Shown here one piece after another: positions 35,071 through 46,683 of a DNA stretch of 64,000 nt. Location of the stretch: positions 18,091,075-18,155,074 of the forward strand of contig OX419339.1 in NCBI GenBank assembly GCA_948470475.1. Reading direction: 5' to 3'. The number at the start of each line of letters is the position of its first letter. The stretch's first letter is position 1. The notes under the pieces were generated by a model. That model worked only from the letters and a program-made list of their open reading frames with translations, had not been told where the DNA came from and searched no databases. The position numbers were made by a program, and so were the translations under genes. Origin of the DNA: Galaxea fascicularis (taxonomy: Eukaryota; Cnidaria; Anthozoa; Scleractinia; Euphylliidae).

Positions 35071-35849
35071 TGTGTCAGTACATGAAAGAACGTATCGCTA
35101 CTGATATCAGCAATCGCTAGTTCGCTTCAAAGCGGAAGAACTATTTTCTCAGAAAACGCCTTCTTTTCTTAGAAAACGTAACACCAGGGGGTTAAGGTGG
35201 GTTGGGAGGGTAGAGCGTGGAGCGGAAATTTGAGACGAGTAGCAAATCTTCAGTTGACCATTTAACGGTGGGTTCGAAGAATTTCAAACGTTTACTGTCC
35301 TTTACCGAGGGTATTCTCTTATTTGTTTTAATCGAGAATAATACAGAATAAGACAGAATGCGCGACTGGAAGAAAGAATTCCAACAAATAAGGTTGTTTT
35401 GCATAATTTGTCACATAATAAAGTCAGGGAAGATAGAAACATGAGGTTTTCCGAGGTATAATAGGCCCTTGCTTTATCAATTACTAATATAATTCCACAT
35501 AGTAGTTATCTGTCAACTGATATAAGAAATTGCATTTTTTTTGTATGAAGGTTGAAGTTGTAAATAATAACTTTTTGCTTTTGATATTTTGCCTTCAAGT
35601 ATTACTTACGGTGAGTGTTTACTGAAACCGGGGCCACCCAGACAATGAAAACCAATCAGAAGGCAGAACTGAAACAATAAGGTTTTTTACTTTTTCAAAT
35701 CCAGCCAATCAAATGTCCGGTACAAGGCAATGAAATCTCAACTTGTTCGTTGACCGGTGATGTTTACGCGACTACGGTGTCGGTTAAATGTCAAGCTCAA
35801 ACCGGTAGTACTTTCATGTGCTTGCGGCTTCAGGAAGAATTATATGCCG
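35071..35849. other. Upstream of the second kinase, no gene seen
   Basis: This is promoter-side DNA without an evident TATA box. CCAATCA boxes occur near 35652 and 35702. There is no coding exon. Confidence 0.35.
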
Positions 35850-36030
35850 CACTCAATTTATTTTAGATCGTTGGTTGATTTAAAAAATAAAACACAAAGA
35901 TTTTGGTATTCGCGAATTCGCTCTGACGAAGGGCTAGCGCTCGAAACGTCAGCTTTTAGAATTCCTGTACGGTGGTCAATTTACATTTATCAACTCTGTT
36001 GATAGTACCAAAATCTTTGTGTACTATTTC

Positions 36031-36060
<30 letters not shown>
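35850..36060 (+). mobile_element. Penelope-like element fragment carrying a hammerhead ribozyme
   Basis: The fragment contains a complete hammerhead motif (listed separately) and, after it, CGGTGGTCAATTTACA, ATCAACTCTGTTGATA and CCACCGACGCAGCACCACAG, sequence I associate with Penelope-like repeats in cnidarians. The GIY-YIG and reverse transcriptase parts are absent, so it is a terminal-repeat remnant. The boundaries are approximate. Confidence 0.55.
35914..35964 (+). ncRNA. Type I hammerhead ribozyme motif
   Basis: The core CTGACGA (35923-35929) fits CUGANGA. It is followed by stem II (GGGC/GCTC with loop TAGC), GAA, the palindrome ACGT (stem III) and C35950, the predicted cleavage site (GUC). 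Stem I pairs GCT with AGC and GAATTC with GAATTC across a TTTTA bulge. The self-complementary ACGU stem III is typical of retroelement hammerheads that work best as dimers. All conserved core bases are present. Confidence 0.75.
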
Positions 36061-36066
<6 letters not shown>

Positions 36067-36185
36067 TCCCCTTTATTAAAAAATAAAAGTTGTGTAAGAG
36101 TGCCACATCATATTCAGGGGGGGGGGGGGGAAAGAGATTTGGAAAATTGTGCGTACCAGTGGAAAAATCCTGGCTACGCCCCTGG

Positions 36186-36262
36186 TTATTGGATTTGCCT
36201 TACAATCATTTGCCTCGGTGGTTGAAGGATCGCACGTTAAATGGTTTACCGATAGCCAGGCG
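36186..36262 (+). pseudogene. Possible DIRS/LTR retroelement RNase H fragment
   Basis: The plus strand encodes GFALQSFASVVEGSHVKWFT followed by DSQ, which looks like the central motif of retroelement RNase H (SF..L.G..VKWFTDNQ). The fragment is under 80 bp and abuts the tail of a LINE, so it is a scrap. Chance similarity is possible. Confidence 0.4.
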
Positions 36263-37345
36263 AAGCTATCTAATTTAACCCCATCGAACAAAATACGTTG
36301 GCTACACCCTGACACATATGACGAAAACCACTCTAGAGCCTTTCCGCGTAGACCAAAGCTTGTATTCAAGCGTCTAAGTAAAATTCCATGATCCACTGTG
36401 TCGAATGAAGGACAAGTAGTGTAACAGGCTGCGAGTTCATATTTAAAAGAATATCATTAGCGACTTTGACTAACGCTGTCTCCGTACTGTGGTATCAACG
36501 ATATGCAGTTTGTAACAGTGGATAAAGACCTCACCGAACGATGCGATGTGGTCTGTTCTGGGACGCAAGTTCTTAAACACTGAATCAAACCCAGTTTCTT
36601 CAGCAGCGGTAGAACCACAGCCTCTTTCCAGCTTAGAGGAAATGTTCCTGAATCCAAAGAGATGTTAATTGTCTTCATAATCACTGGAATAAGAGGCTCA
36701 GTACAAGACTTTAGAGATGTGGGGATAGGATCGAGTCAGCAAGATGTAGATTTAGAGTTCGTAATTAGCATGCGCACATCGTCTTCGGTCAGTGGCGTAA
36801 ATTTTTCAATAAATAATGGAGTTGGCGGGGCGAATCGCTATTGGTAATACTATCATCCGGGACAGCACACTGATCAAGCTCATCTCGTAGTCGGGTAACT
36901 TTTTGGACGAAGCGCCTCCCCAAGTCATTTGCAAGCGCTGATTTATCCGCATAGTCTGAGAAGGTTGGTGTGTTCTTTTCCACTTAAAGGTCTTTCACAG
37001 CTCGAAATAACTTTCCTTGATGATCAGCATTTTGATCGACGAATTCAGCATGAAAAGCTGATTTATCTTCTTTTAGTAAATGCGTGACACAAATTTTGTG
37101 TCTTTTAAATGAGTCTAGATCAGCGGTAGTCCCAGTAGACCTTCATCTCCTTTCGGCACGCTTACGCTCTCTCTTGGCTTCGCGGATTTCATCCGAGTAC
37201 CAAGGCACTTGGCGTCTAACTGTCACAGTCAGTTTGGTCTTAAGAAGAACATATCGATCTAGCAGTTCAGCTAGTGTAGTGTTAAAGCAGTCTATCATCT
37301 TGTCAACATAGGATGGAGAGTTCTGACTCGATTCTGACACAATCT
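36263..37345 (-). mobile_element. Degenerate CR1/L2-like LINE, linker and RT part
   Basis: The minus strand in order reads VRRQVPWYSDEIREAKRERK and RRAER (linker after the endonuclease), FVQKVTRLRDELD, FPLSWKEAVVLPLLKK (early RT), and DHGILLRRLNTSFGLRGKAL and EWFSSYVSGCSQRILFDGVK (RT palm). The pieces are in different frames with stops, and the YADD core and 3' end are missing. It is inactive and truncated at both ends. Confidence 0.85.
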
Positions 37346-38281
37346 AGAGGCAGACAGATCCTCTTTAAATGCTGTAGTATCAATAGCTTTGGTTTTCCTG
37401 TAAGACACCTCCTTCCTGAACAGTTGCCGTTTTGAAGTGTTGATTGAGAATTTAAAAAATGCAGCAAAAGAAACTTTAGCCAAACTTTAAAAAATTCAAA
37501 CTAAAGTTTCCTGGAGTAAGTTGATCGGTTTGTAGCAACCGGGTTCAGTTTGCTAAGATAAGTAGGAGAGTGGAAAATGCTGCCGATGACAAGAATATTG
37601 TCGATGTTCCCTCGACTGACACTTTATCTCCCGCCATTGTTAAGCGACCTAAGACACTTGTGCTTGACTTTCTGTGTTCTTATTTCAAGGAAAGGATGAA
37701 TAGAGCGAGAACAAAGGCAAAAATAAAAGACAATGAGTGGAGGGATGGAACGCTGAATTGCCGAGATCCGAAGCATAGAGCGTATGGAGGGTAGGGGTGG
37801 GGGGTAGTCTCGTCTCGTTTTGTTCTCCTCTCTCCAGCCTCCCCGTTCTGTTTATAGATTGTACACTTGACTATATCCGGAAAGGAACTGCTAGCTGTCT
37901 AGTGGAACTGAGGATGGTTATAAGGCTCTACATTGACTCAGCCGGCTGGTGTGGAACATATTCCAGCCAATTATATTATACATAGTGTACTTTACCATGA
38001 ACTGTCCATGTTTGTTGAGTGACCATTAGATGATGTCATGGTAATGGGATAAAAGAGCAGATAGTCTGGTGAACAAAACATCTGTTCACGGTAACGTCTC
38101 CAGGTATCAGTCGATAAGTTCTAAGTCATAATGCACGAATAGAGAGATTTTCATTAAGAGAACGATCAATATTGCGATAGCAAAGGTAAACGTGGAAAGG
38201 TGGTTAAGCATGTCGAAACCTATGTAAATCTATTCAGGCATGTCAGGAACATCAAAACAAGTTTGACCGCTTGTCTTCATG
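37346..38281. other. No gene seen
   Basis: There is no recognised exon. The left end may contain more LINE-derived DNA. A plus-strand frame at 37570-37794 is lysine/arginine rich but unrecognised. Confidence 0.3.
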
Positions 38282-38454
38282 AATGGGCCATTTCCGAGTT
38301 CGCTTGAGCCTCTTCTTCAAGTCAAAGTGCGAAAGTTTTGTGATGGTAATAAGTTCAGCCTTCCATATGAGCGAAAATTCATTTTCATTACAAAGACTTA
38401 GCACTTAGACTCGCTTTGAAATAGAGGCTCAAGCGATCTCGGAAATGGCCTATT
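38282..38454. mobile_element. Foldback MITE (copy B), uninterrupted
   Basis: The 173-bp element starts AATGGGCCATTTCCGAGTTC and ends with the inverse GATCTCGGAAATGGCCTATT. Inside, AAGTCAAAGTGCGAAAG returns as CTTAGCACTTAGACTCGCTT. It is the undisturbed relative of the split element at 11117-11815. Confidence 0.85.
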
Positions 38455-39709
38455 GTTTTATGACAAAGCTATATAATCCTTGTCAGTAGCATGGACTGCT
38501 CTCACTGAACATCAGACTTGAAGAGAAGTCAAGTTTCTAATTGATTACTTAGTCGCTAATGCACCCCACGTAATTAGTCTGCGTGTATCTGCACGTGTTT
38601 ACAACGTAATGGTGACTCAAAATGGTCTTAATTGCTGGAACAAATGAGGTTGCAAGGAGTATCCTTCCTAGATGTTAGGTCCTTTCTTCATGGTCTCGTA
38701 TCGCACACACTGAAATGAAAGCAACTGGATAAAGTAACGGCGCAAACCACCCCTCCCTTCCCGGCAGTCGCTTGTCTCTGCTTATTACCCTTACTCAATC
38801 CTTACTGGGTTACGCTTACGTGACGTACTGTGTCGTTTGTTGCACCGCTGACCACAGAGTGTGAAGTAACATCGTGACGAATTTGATACAAAGCTGCTGC
38901 AGGGCTGCAGTGGCTGCCACAGTTGGGGGATATCGGGCGGTCAAAAGCTCCAAGTGGTTGGCAGTGAAATCAGTGCCTGATGCGATGCTACCTGAGATTC
39001 GTTTTGATGGTGAGTTTGTCATTATTACTATTAGTCTTAAAATTGTTGACAATATATCTCAACTGGTCGGTGTTTTAGGAGCTTCATCCTTCCTTGCTTT
39101 ATGAGTGTGCTTGTCTGTTTCGAGTCGCCTCCGTGAATTCCCCGTCGAACAGAATTGGCAAAACTAGCCCCAGATGCAATATACCCGCTGGAGGACTTCA
39201 TTTCAGCAAGCACAAACGTCAGCAAATAAAACAAGTTTTGTGAAATAACATCCAGTATTTACGCCGAGCTGTAAAAACGGTGAGGGTGAGATTACATGGC
39301 TTCCACGGTTTCTCACGGTCAAAAACTTCTATTTACGTTCTTTCGCTCCCAAATGCGCATACAGGGCGATATGTGCGTTGAAAATAGTGTTACTACTTTT
39401 AATAATTGCTGCTTGCTTAACTTTAGTTACGTTATCATACAAATCAACTGGTTGGTTTCCCCCTTGGTTTAGGCTTAGAGAAGCACAACGGCGCTGAGCA
39501 GAGGGAGGGGAAGCCTGCACGCAAGTCTTAGAATATCTAATGTCTGCGTTTTGGATTTTAACTTCCGGCACGCGCTGATTGGTTGACATTTGACAGTTAA
39601 AAAGACAAGTTCTGCGCGGAGGTCTTGTGGGAGGTAGCCGTGATTTAGTAAGACGTGTGATTTAGTAAGGCTCTCCGTTCCTGTGTCCCCACCATCCCAC
39701 CGCCTTATT
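38455..39709. other. No gene seen
   Basis: Open frames on both strands (for example 38874-39104 +, 39329-39589 -) show no recognised domain. Confidence 0.35.
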
Positions 39710-40519
39710 CAGGGTCCGACAAATTTTAGGCCTGGATGCCCGGGACAAGTTGAACAGAATGCCGGGCAAGTGTTTTATTTCTAGAAAAAGCCCGCCGGGT
39801 CGTAGCATTTGAGTTACAAGCAATTTCGCGCAACGAATTTTAGATAAACAAGTATTAAATGTTTACCTTGAGTGATTCTCATCAAAGCCTTTCGAAATGC
39901 AATAAATACGTATCACTTTTTTTTTACTTTTCAATTGCCATTTTACATCTCTTCGTGAGTTTCATACCCAGTACTTTCCCGCGTAAACCTCTGAAGGCCT
40001 GGCTGCCACACCCCTTATAACATGTTTTTCCGCCATATCGTGAATCAAAGTTGAAGGTGCGATTGATTATAATTTATGTATAATCCTGCAACACTGTTTG
40101 TGCTCCGGGTACGACAAAGTGAAAGGCGAAATGTGTTGAATTCAACAAGGAATATGATGGAAACAAATGCAGACGGGTGTTCCAACCGAAATAGTTGGAA
40201 GAGTTTTTGTGGCTGGCAATAGACACAACACACGGTGTAAAATATGCTATGCGTGGCCAAATGTTTTGGACCCAAAGAGCCCACTGGTAATGGGAAGCGA
40301 CAAATTTCGAAAGGGTCCCCTTTATGCCCATGCTAAGAGTGCGAATCACATTGCCTGTGTGTTGAAAAATGACTGCATGAACTGATTTGCTACAGTTCAA
40401 TGAATTGCTGGTCCTCTACCATTATTAACTGGGGCAACTAACTCATTCTGGTGGGCAAGTGATTTTGACATGCCACATGCCCAGGGACAAGTTTTGTCAA
40501 AAATATTTGTCGGACCCTG
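39710..40519 (+). mobile_element. hAT-like transposon, 810 bp, 5-bp target duplication
   Basis: The ends CAGGGTCCGACAAATTTTAG and, read in reverse, CAGGGTCCGACAAATATTTT form inverted repeats, with TTATT on both sides (39705-39709 and 40520-40524). Subterminal GGGACAAG and GGGCAAGTG blocks are also inverted. The 5-bp duplication fits the hAT5-type branch. It contains only a fragment of the transposase gene (40167-40385), so it is a deletion derivative. Confidence 0.8.
40167..40385 (+). pseudogene. hAT transposase N-terminal zinc-finger fragment
   Basis: The 72-codon frame reads NTRCKICYAWPNVLD and later SANHIACVL, matching the first part of the TTF-type zinc finger (CxxC ... HxxC) that begins ZNF862-like hAT transposases. 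The catalytic and dimerisation parts are absent. It lies inside the 39710-40519 element and is on the same strand. Confidence 0.55.
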
Positions 40520-42579
40520 TTATTGAACGGGGAGCCTGTTTGCAGGCTACATAAGTGACGCATGAAACATGGTGTTGTCTTACACAGTTTCAGTAAACAC
40601 TTAGGTGGGAAAGTATCACACGTGAGTATTTGTTTCACAAAGCAGAAAATACCGTATTATCTTAATAAAATCTACCAATTTCAATACACTGTTGTTTTGT
40701 TTGATGTATAGTAGTTTTCCAGACTGGTTTTGGGGTTTTTTGGCAGCTACTTCTATCACATGGGTTTTCCTCAGAGTTGATAAAAAAAATTTGACAAAGC
40801 TTCCAGTAATGACGATTATCATTGGTCTCCCTCTGCGTCCTTGACCTTGACAGAAATCCCACGTGGGGACCCCTGGAGCAAATTTATTTGTCTGTCGACC
40901 ACTTCCCACCTACCGCCCCTGTTGGGATAAGTTTTGTAACCCAGCATGCCTCTGGAAAGTTTAATGTGTCCATGGCGCTCTGGCCGAGCCTATTGACAAA
41001 ATTAATCGGGGAAGCTAATTCACAGAAAGAACTTTCAAGCAGGAGGTGTGGCTGTAGTTTTGGGTTAAGATTGGGCTAATAGGAAGTGCTTACATCTCTT
41101 CTTCGATCATGTGGGGGAAATGGGTAAGCAGTTATGTTTTCAACGCTTTTTTTCTTCGCTCTGAGTGGCTAACAATCTGTAAGGAGTGTTCTGCCTTGCG
41201 TTTCACTTTTCTGTAGGAAATCAAAATTAAGAAATCCGGCTGAAATGCCCTAAAACCAGCCTAGAAAACTACTATACATCAAACAAGACACCAGTGTATC
41301 GAAATAGGCTGATTTTATTAAGTTGGTATGGCATTTCGGTGCTTTCAGTAAGCACTGACGGCCAACGAAAGGCGTCAGCTACTTCACTTACAGAAGTCGG
41401 GTACTTTTCCCCCTAAATTTAAGTAATCAAAGAAAGATTCTTTGTATTAAATTAAAGTAAAACTGGTTACTTTTCTCTAACCAGCTGCCTACTTCAAATT
41501 TTATTGAAACTCCTGGTATTTTCTGCTTTGTAAAACAAATACTTGCATGTGATACTGTGTAACACAATACCATGTTTTATGCATCACTTATGTTGAGCTT
41601 GGGGTGCCTGTGGTCACAGCCCAAAAACAGACACTCATGGTTTAGATTATATTATTATAGATTAGATTTTAGTGTATCAGCCTAGTGCACATGACCAACA
41701 TTTCTTGTGGTGAATCAAGCTGTATTACCCAATGAACACAGACAAACCTCGCATGCCAAGTGGTTTGATTACTGGTCCCAAATATTTTCTTCCTCATTTT
41801 ATCATAATTCTTCCTTTGGAGGACTGCAGTTTTTGGTTGTAAAAACCCTTTTTTATCCAGAGAATTTTTTCGAAAATTATTCAAACTTTTCTTGTTCATT
41901 TTTTACAAACAATAGAACAACTTGTACATAACACAAGTGCAGTATGCACCACTTTTGCATTAATACAAGTGCAATAAATGATTATTACGTTTAATTGTTT
42001 TTCTCCAATTCAGATGCACCAGTTGAGGGCCTCAAAGGCATACAAGAGAAGAATGTGGAACAAACTCCAGTGCTGTTTATCTAGTTAATGAGTTACTTCT
42101 CAGGAAGGTAAGTTAGATTGTTTTATATAAAGGCAGGAAATGGTTTCGTTAAATCCACTACATGTGGGAAAAGCAACTTCCTCCCACTCACCAATGACCA
42201 CTAAGTAGGGGTTTCAGTAATATTTCCAGTAGGCGGAAGGCTGTAGTAGGGTAACAAGATGAGACAGTTGAAGCTCTTAAGGCCCCTTCTCTAGGGGTCT
42301 GGGGGCTTCCTTTCCCACAAAAACATTTTGAAATCTGGAAGCCTGGAAGTGCAATCTCCAGCATTCTGGGAACCAAATTGAGAACAATATCCACTGTACA
42401 GAGAAGGTGCATTTCTTACAATGACAACTACAAGAACATTTATTGCAAATTTTAAATGGGTTAGATGACTAATGAACTTAAAGTTGCATATTGCATGTGC
42501 TGTACAGTGCAGCTCAGAGATAAGCAAACCAATATGCATATAAGAATATGTACATACTAGTATTGACATACACATATAA
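40520..42579. other. No gene seen
   Basis: The short frames are unrecognised. An isolated plus-strand segment near 42014-42110 (QMHQLRASKAYKRRMWNK-like) has an acceptor-like upstream tract but no convincing exon structure. Confidence 0.3.
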
Positions 42580-43376
42580 CAGTGCTCGAATTTAATTTTT
42601 CGACCACTAACCCTTCAGGTTAGTAGACATATTTTTTACTAACCAAATTATAAAGTTTGGTATCCAAGCTCACAACTTATGATATTTAAAACATTGAACA
42701 TTTTGTTAAAAAATAACGACTAGAACAATGGTCGCTCATATTTTGCAATAAAATAAGAGATGTTAAATAGCTTCTTCATTTTTTCTTCAGTGTCGTTCGA
42801 CATTTGTCGCAAAGATTGAACAATGTTCATTGAACCTCTTTCCTGTTGCTCCCTCTGCTGTTTTGCTAAAACGCATGCTTCGTGTTTACGATTGCTTGCA
42901 TGTGCTTTTATGTTTCCAATGTGGAAAGCTTGGCTTCCAGTAAAAAATGAACTGCTTTTATCTGGTAGGGAAGAAAATTCCCGGCAGGCAGTACAGAACA
43001 TTTCCTCTTTAGTCTCGTCGAACTGAAGCCACGCAAATGCCGAACCCCCTGCAGAACCTCCGACGAACAGCATTCTTCATTCGATGCAAACTAGTCTCCA
43101 GGGCCTTAGCGCTCAAAATGGCTGCAAAGTTCGATTTGATTGCAAAGACGGCGAGGACAAATTGTTTGATACAGAAAACAATCTCATGCAAGATAACACA
43201 TAAAATGTTCCTAAAAATTAACATTTATTTGTAAAATGGTTAAATTTGAAAACATGATTTAAATATGTAAGAGAATTTTTGCTGACCATATCGGGTTAGT
43301 TGGACACATTTTTAGTAACCAAACGTTGAAACGTACTAACCGTTGGTTAACGGGTTACCGTTAATTTCGAGCCCTG
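42580..43376 (-). mobile_element. hAT-like transposon, 797 bp, 6-bp target duplication
   Basis: The ends CAGTGCTCGAATTTAATTTT and, read in reverse, CAGGGCTCGAAATTAACGGT are inverted repeats flanked by ATATAA on both sides. Inner blocks with TTAGTA/TACTAA and GGTTAGT are also inverted. It carries the first part of a hAT transposase gene only (42720-43073), so it is non-autonomous. Confidence 0.78.
42720..43073 (-). pseudogene. hAT transposase N-terminal TTF-type zinc-finger region
   Basis: The 117-codon frame contains AWLQFDETKEEMFCTACREF, then NIKAHASNRKHEACV, then KLFNISYFIAKYERPLF. This is the WL.F...MFC..C ... N...H..S..H..C pattern and following helix of ZNF862/KIAA1586-like hAT proteins. 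The catalytic RNase-H-like fold and the hAT dimerisation domain are missing. It is read on the minus strand within the 42580-43376 element. Confidence 0.65.
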
Positions 43377-43598
43377 ATATAAGGTTATACAGTTATACAA
43401 GTGTGTCAGTAGTATGTATGAGCTAGCCTATTATTTTTTCTTTTGTGGAAAGGTCATTGTTGATTTCAATGGTCCTTGCAACTGCAATGAAAACGTTGGT
43501 CAAACTGCACTGCACATGCATCAATGGTCTTGTGTTTTGACAGTGCAGCTGTGTTTCTTCACTGCTGTTGAACACTATTTCAAATGAATGAATACAAC

Positions 43599-44175
43599 CA
43601 GGATTTCGCACAGAGTCTTGAATTCTTTAAAAAGTCTGGAAATTTGCAAACCAGTTTTCCAGACCTGGAAAAAGTCTGGAAAATAAAGATAAAATCTGTA
43701 AAGTCTGGAGAATTCTTTTGTTTTGAAACCTGAAACAAGTGCTTTGTTGCTAAGTGAGTGTTTTCAGGTAATGAAATCTTATTTAAAATTTTGCCTTTAG
43801 TGAACAGATCTCTCTTAAGCCAGCATTGCATCATGGTTACTGTACATGTATGTTCACAGTGCATCAAGGGACAAACTTGGTTCCAGTGTTTCTGGAGGTT
43901 TATATTGATCAAATATTTGAGTATTTTCCTTTCACTTTGAAAATGGGGAAGCATGTTTTCTCTGCCAAGTGGAAAGCTAATGAAAGATTTAAGGCCTGGT
44001 TGTAGCAGCCCTAAATCAAGAATGAAAGCAGTTTTGAAGTATGAGTCTTGGGTTAAAACCATGCTGTTACCTATACTTAACTCTGTAAACTTGAGTCTGG
44101 AAAAAGAAATTAGCATTTTGGAAAGAGTCTGGAAAAAGTCTTTAATTTTGTAACCAAAAATCTGTGCGAACCCTG
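43599..44175. mobile_element. hAT-like MITE, 577 bp
   Basis: The left end CAGGATTTCGCACAGAGTCT and the right end, in reverse CAGGGTTCGCACAGATTTTT, are inverted. The flanks TACAAC and TATAAC could be a 6-bp duplication with one change. AGTCTGGAAA and AAAAAGTCTGG recur through the subterminal regions. A long open frame (minus 43580-44197) spans the element and its flank and shows no recognised domain. Confidence 0.7.
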
Positions 44176-44989
44176 TATAACATACATTATCACTCAAACC
44201 TACTCAGTATTTAAAAAAAAAATGGTGGCTAGATGATAAGCCTCATGTTTGGAGGGAACCATTTGATATTTCCATTGTCATTTCTAAACAGCACCTGATT
44301 TCTTGAGCTGCTCTTGTAACCATTTCCAGTAACCTTTTTGCAACTCAGTTTGCGCCCCCTCTTGCTGGCACCAGCCCCTTTTTGTAGGCATTTGCTTGCC
44401 AAGAAATAATACTATAATGTTTGGTGCATCATACAAAACAAATGTTGACCTGAAAATAATTCTAAGTGTCACAAATCACGGTTCATCCAATAAGCCCAGC
44501 ATAAAGCAAGCACTGGACTTAAGATCTAAAAATCATTTCAGGATCACTTGACTTTTCCTAATCGACATATGATGGTACGCATATGTGCAGTATGTGCATA
44601 TGGTACTCATATGCGTAGTTCACTTATCTTTGAGTTGCACTGTAATTTTAAGACCATGTTATACTCGATTGTTAATCACAAAGCAGTGTTTTACTTTTCA
44701 TGCAGTAACTGGTAAAATTTACTGCTTTTAATACCAGTTATTACTGCATAAATTGCTTTAAAGCAGATGTAAAACATGGCTGACTGTCTGCTTTACCAGT
44801 TTGAAAACCTCTCTTACCTGTTGTGCTGAAAACATGGGAGAACACTGACAAAGGCTTGCAAACTTACACAGGTTCCCAGTTGAACCTGTAACTCGTAACA
44901 CCTGTAACAAGAGTTTCTAGTGTCCTCAGTCTTTAAGATAAATTTAGTTGCCCTTTTTTGAACTTTCTCCAACTTTTCAATGCCCTTTT
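44176..44989. other. No gene seen
   Basis: This is AT-rich DNA up to the truncation point of the LINE. There is a palindrome-like CATATGTGCAGTATGTGCATATG near 44580. Confidence 0.35.
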
Positions 44990-46683
44990 TAACTCATGGA
45001 TGACGTAGAAATTGTCTCTGTGGATGATTTGCTCCCTCTTGCGTGGCGTATGTCTAAGAAATCTTGTGATCTGGATCCCATTCCAGCTCAACTTCTCACT
45101 GGATGTCTTGATGTATTAATGCCTGTTATTACTAAAATTGTCAACTTGTCACTGGAAACTGCTTGTGTACCGAACAATCTTAAGGAAGCTGTTCTCAAAC
45201 CGCTAAAAAAAAAACAAATCTTGATCATAAGGATTTCAAAAACTATTGTCCTGTTTCAAATCTGAGTTTTTTGTCAAAGCTTATTGAAAAGGTTGTTGCT
45301 ATTCAGCTGTCAAATTATCTGCAGGATAATCACTTACATGAAACACTGCAATCGGCCTACAAGAAGTTTCACAGTACTGAAACCGCTCTTATAAAAGTCC
45401 ACAATGACATTGTTACTGCCATTGACGATGGACAATCAGTTATCCTGGTTCTTTTGGATCTATCTGCCGTGTTTGATACTGTGGACCGTGGAATTTTGTT
45501 AACGAGACTGTCAACGCGTTATGGAATTCATGATAGGGCCTTGGAGTGGTTTGCTTCATATTTGTCAGATCGTACGCAGTTTGTTAAATTGGAAGGTTCC
45601 TCGTCACAGTCAATAAATCTCCCTCAGGGTGTTCCCCAGGGATCAGTATATTTGGGTCCGATACTATATTCACTATACACTTCTCCTTTGAGTGATATTG
45701 CTAATCAACATGGCATGAAATGTCATTTTTACGCTGATGATTCGCAGTTCTACATTTCTTTTAAAACTAGCTGTCTTAATGACATGGAATCCAGTAAGTC
45801 GATAATGGAAGCGTGTGTTCGTGATATTGATTTATGGATGCTTTGTAATCGTCTGAAGTTAAACCAAGACAAAACTGAAGTGTTAGTTTTCTCGTCGTCC
45901 TATCACCCAAGGCCAAGCCTGGATAATTTGATGATTGTGGATGAAATTGTGGCCTGTTCACCCATGGCTAGGAACATTGGTGTCGTATTTGATAACTCTC
46001 TGTCTATGGCTTCTCATGTAAATGCAGTCTGCAAATCAGCGTTTTTTCATCTGCATAAAATATCCAAGATTAGGAAGTTTCTTACACCAGAAACTACGAA
46101 AGCCATTATACACGCATTTGTCACTTCAAAGATCGACTATTGTAACAGTCTCCTTTTCGGTTTACCAAACTTTTTACTTCAAAGGCTTCAGCGGGTTTTG
46201 AACTGTGCTGCCATAGTTGTGTATCAGTCCAACAAGTACAATCATATAACTCCACTCCTTATGGCACTGCATTGGCTTCCAGTCGAACAATGTATTAACT
46301 TCAAGATTCTTCTGATTACCTATAAAGCTCTGAATGGCCAAGCTCCTACATATATCTCTGACTTACTTTCTTACTACCGTCCAGCAAGACTGCTACGTTC
46401 ATCTACACAAAATCTGCTTCGCAATCCTCGTTATAATCTTAAAAATTACGGAGGTCGGTCCTTTGCAGTGGCTGCCCCACGTCTATGGAACGCGTTACCT
46501 ATGGCCGTAAAAAGTTCGAACTCAGTTGACATTTTTAAACGACAACTTAAATCACACCTTTTTCTTTGTTCTTATGTAAATTGCTGACTTGTTTTACCAT
46601 GTTTAAGTTTTTGTTTTTTTTTTTTTTTTTTTTAGTTATTGCTGTAAAGCGCCATTGAACCATCGGGAAATGGCACTCAACAA

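Noticed and set aside
43580..44197. Minus-strand open frame of 205 codons
   Set aside because: It spans a hAT-like MITE and its flank. It is rich in repeat-derived FPDF/SGK words with no recognisable domain, so it is likely a chance frame in a repeat.
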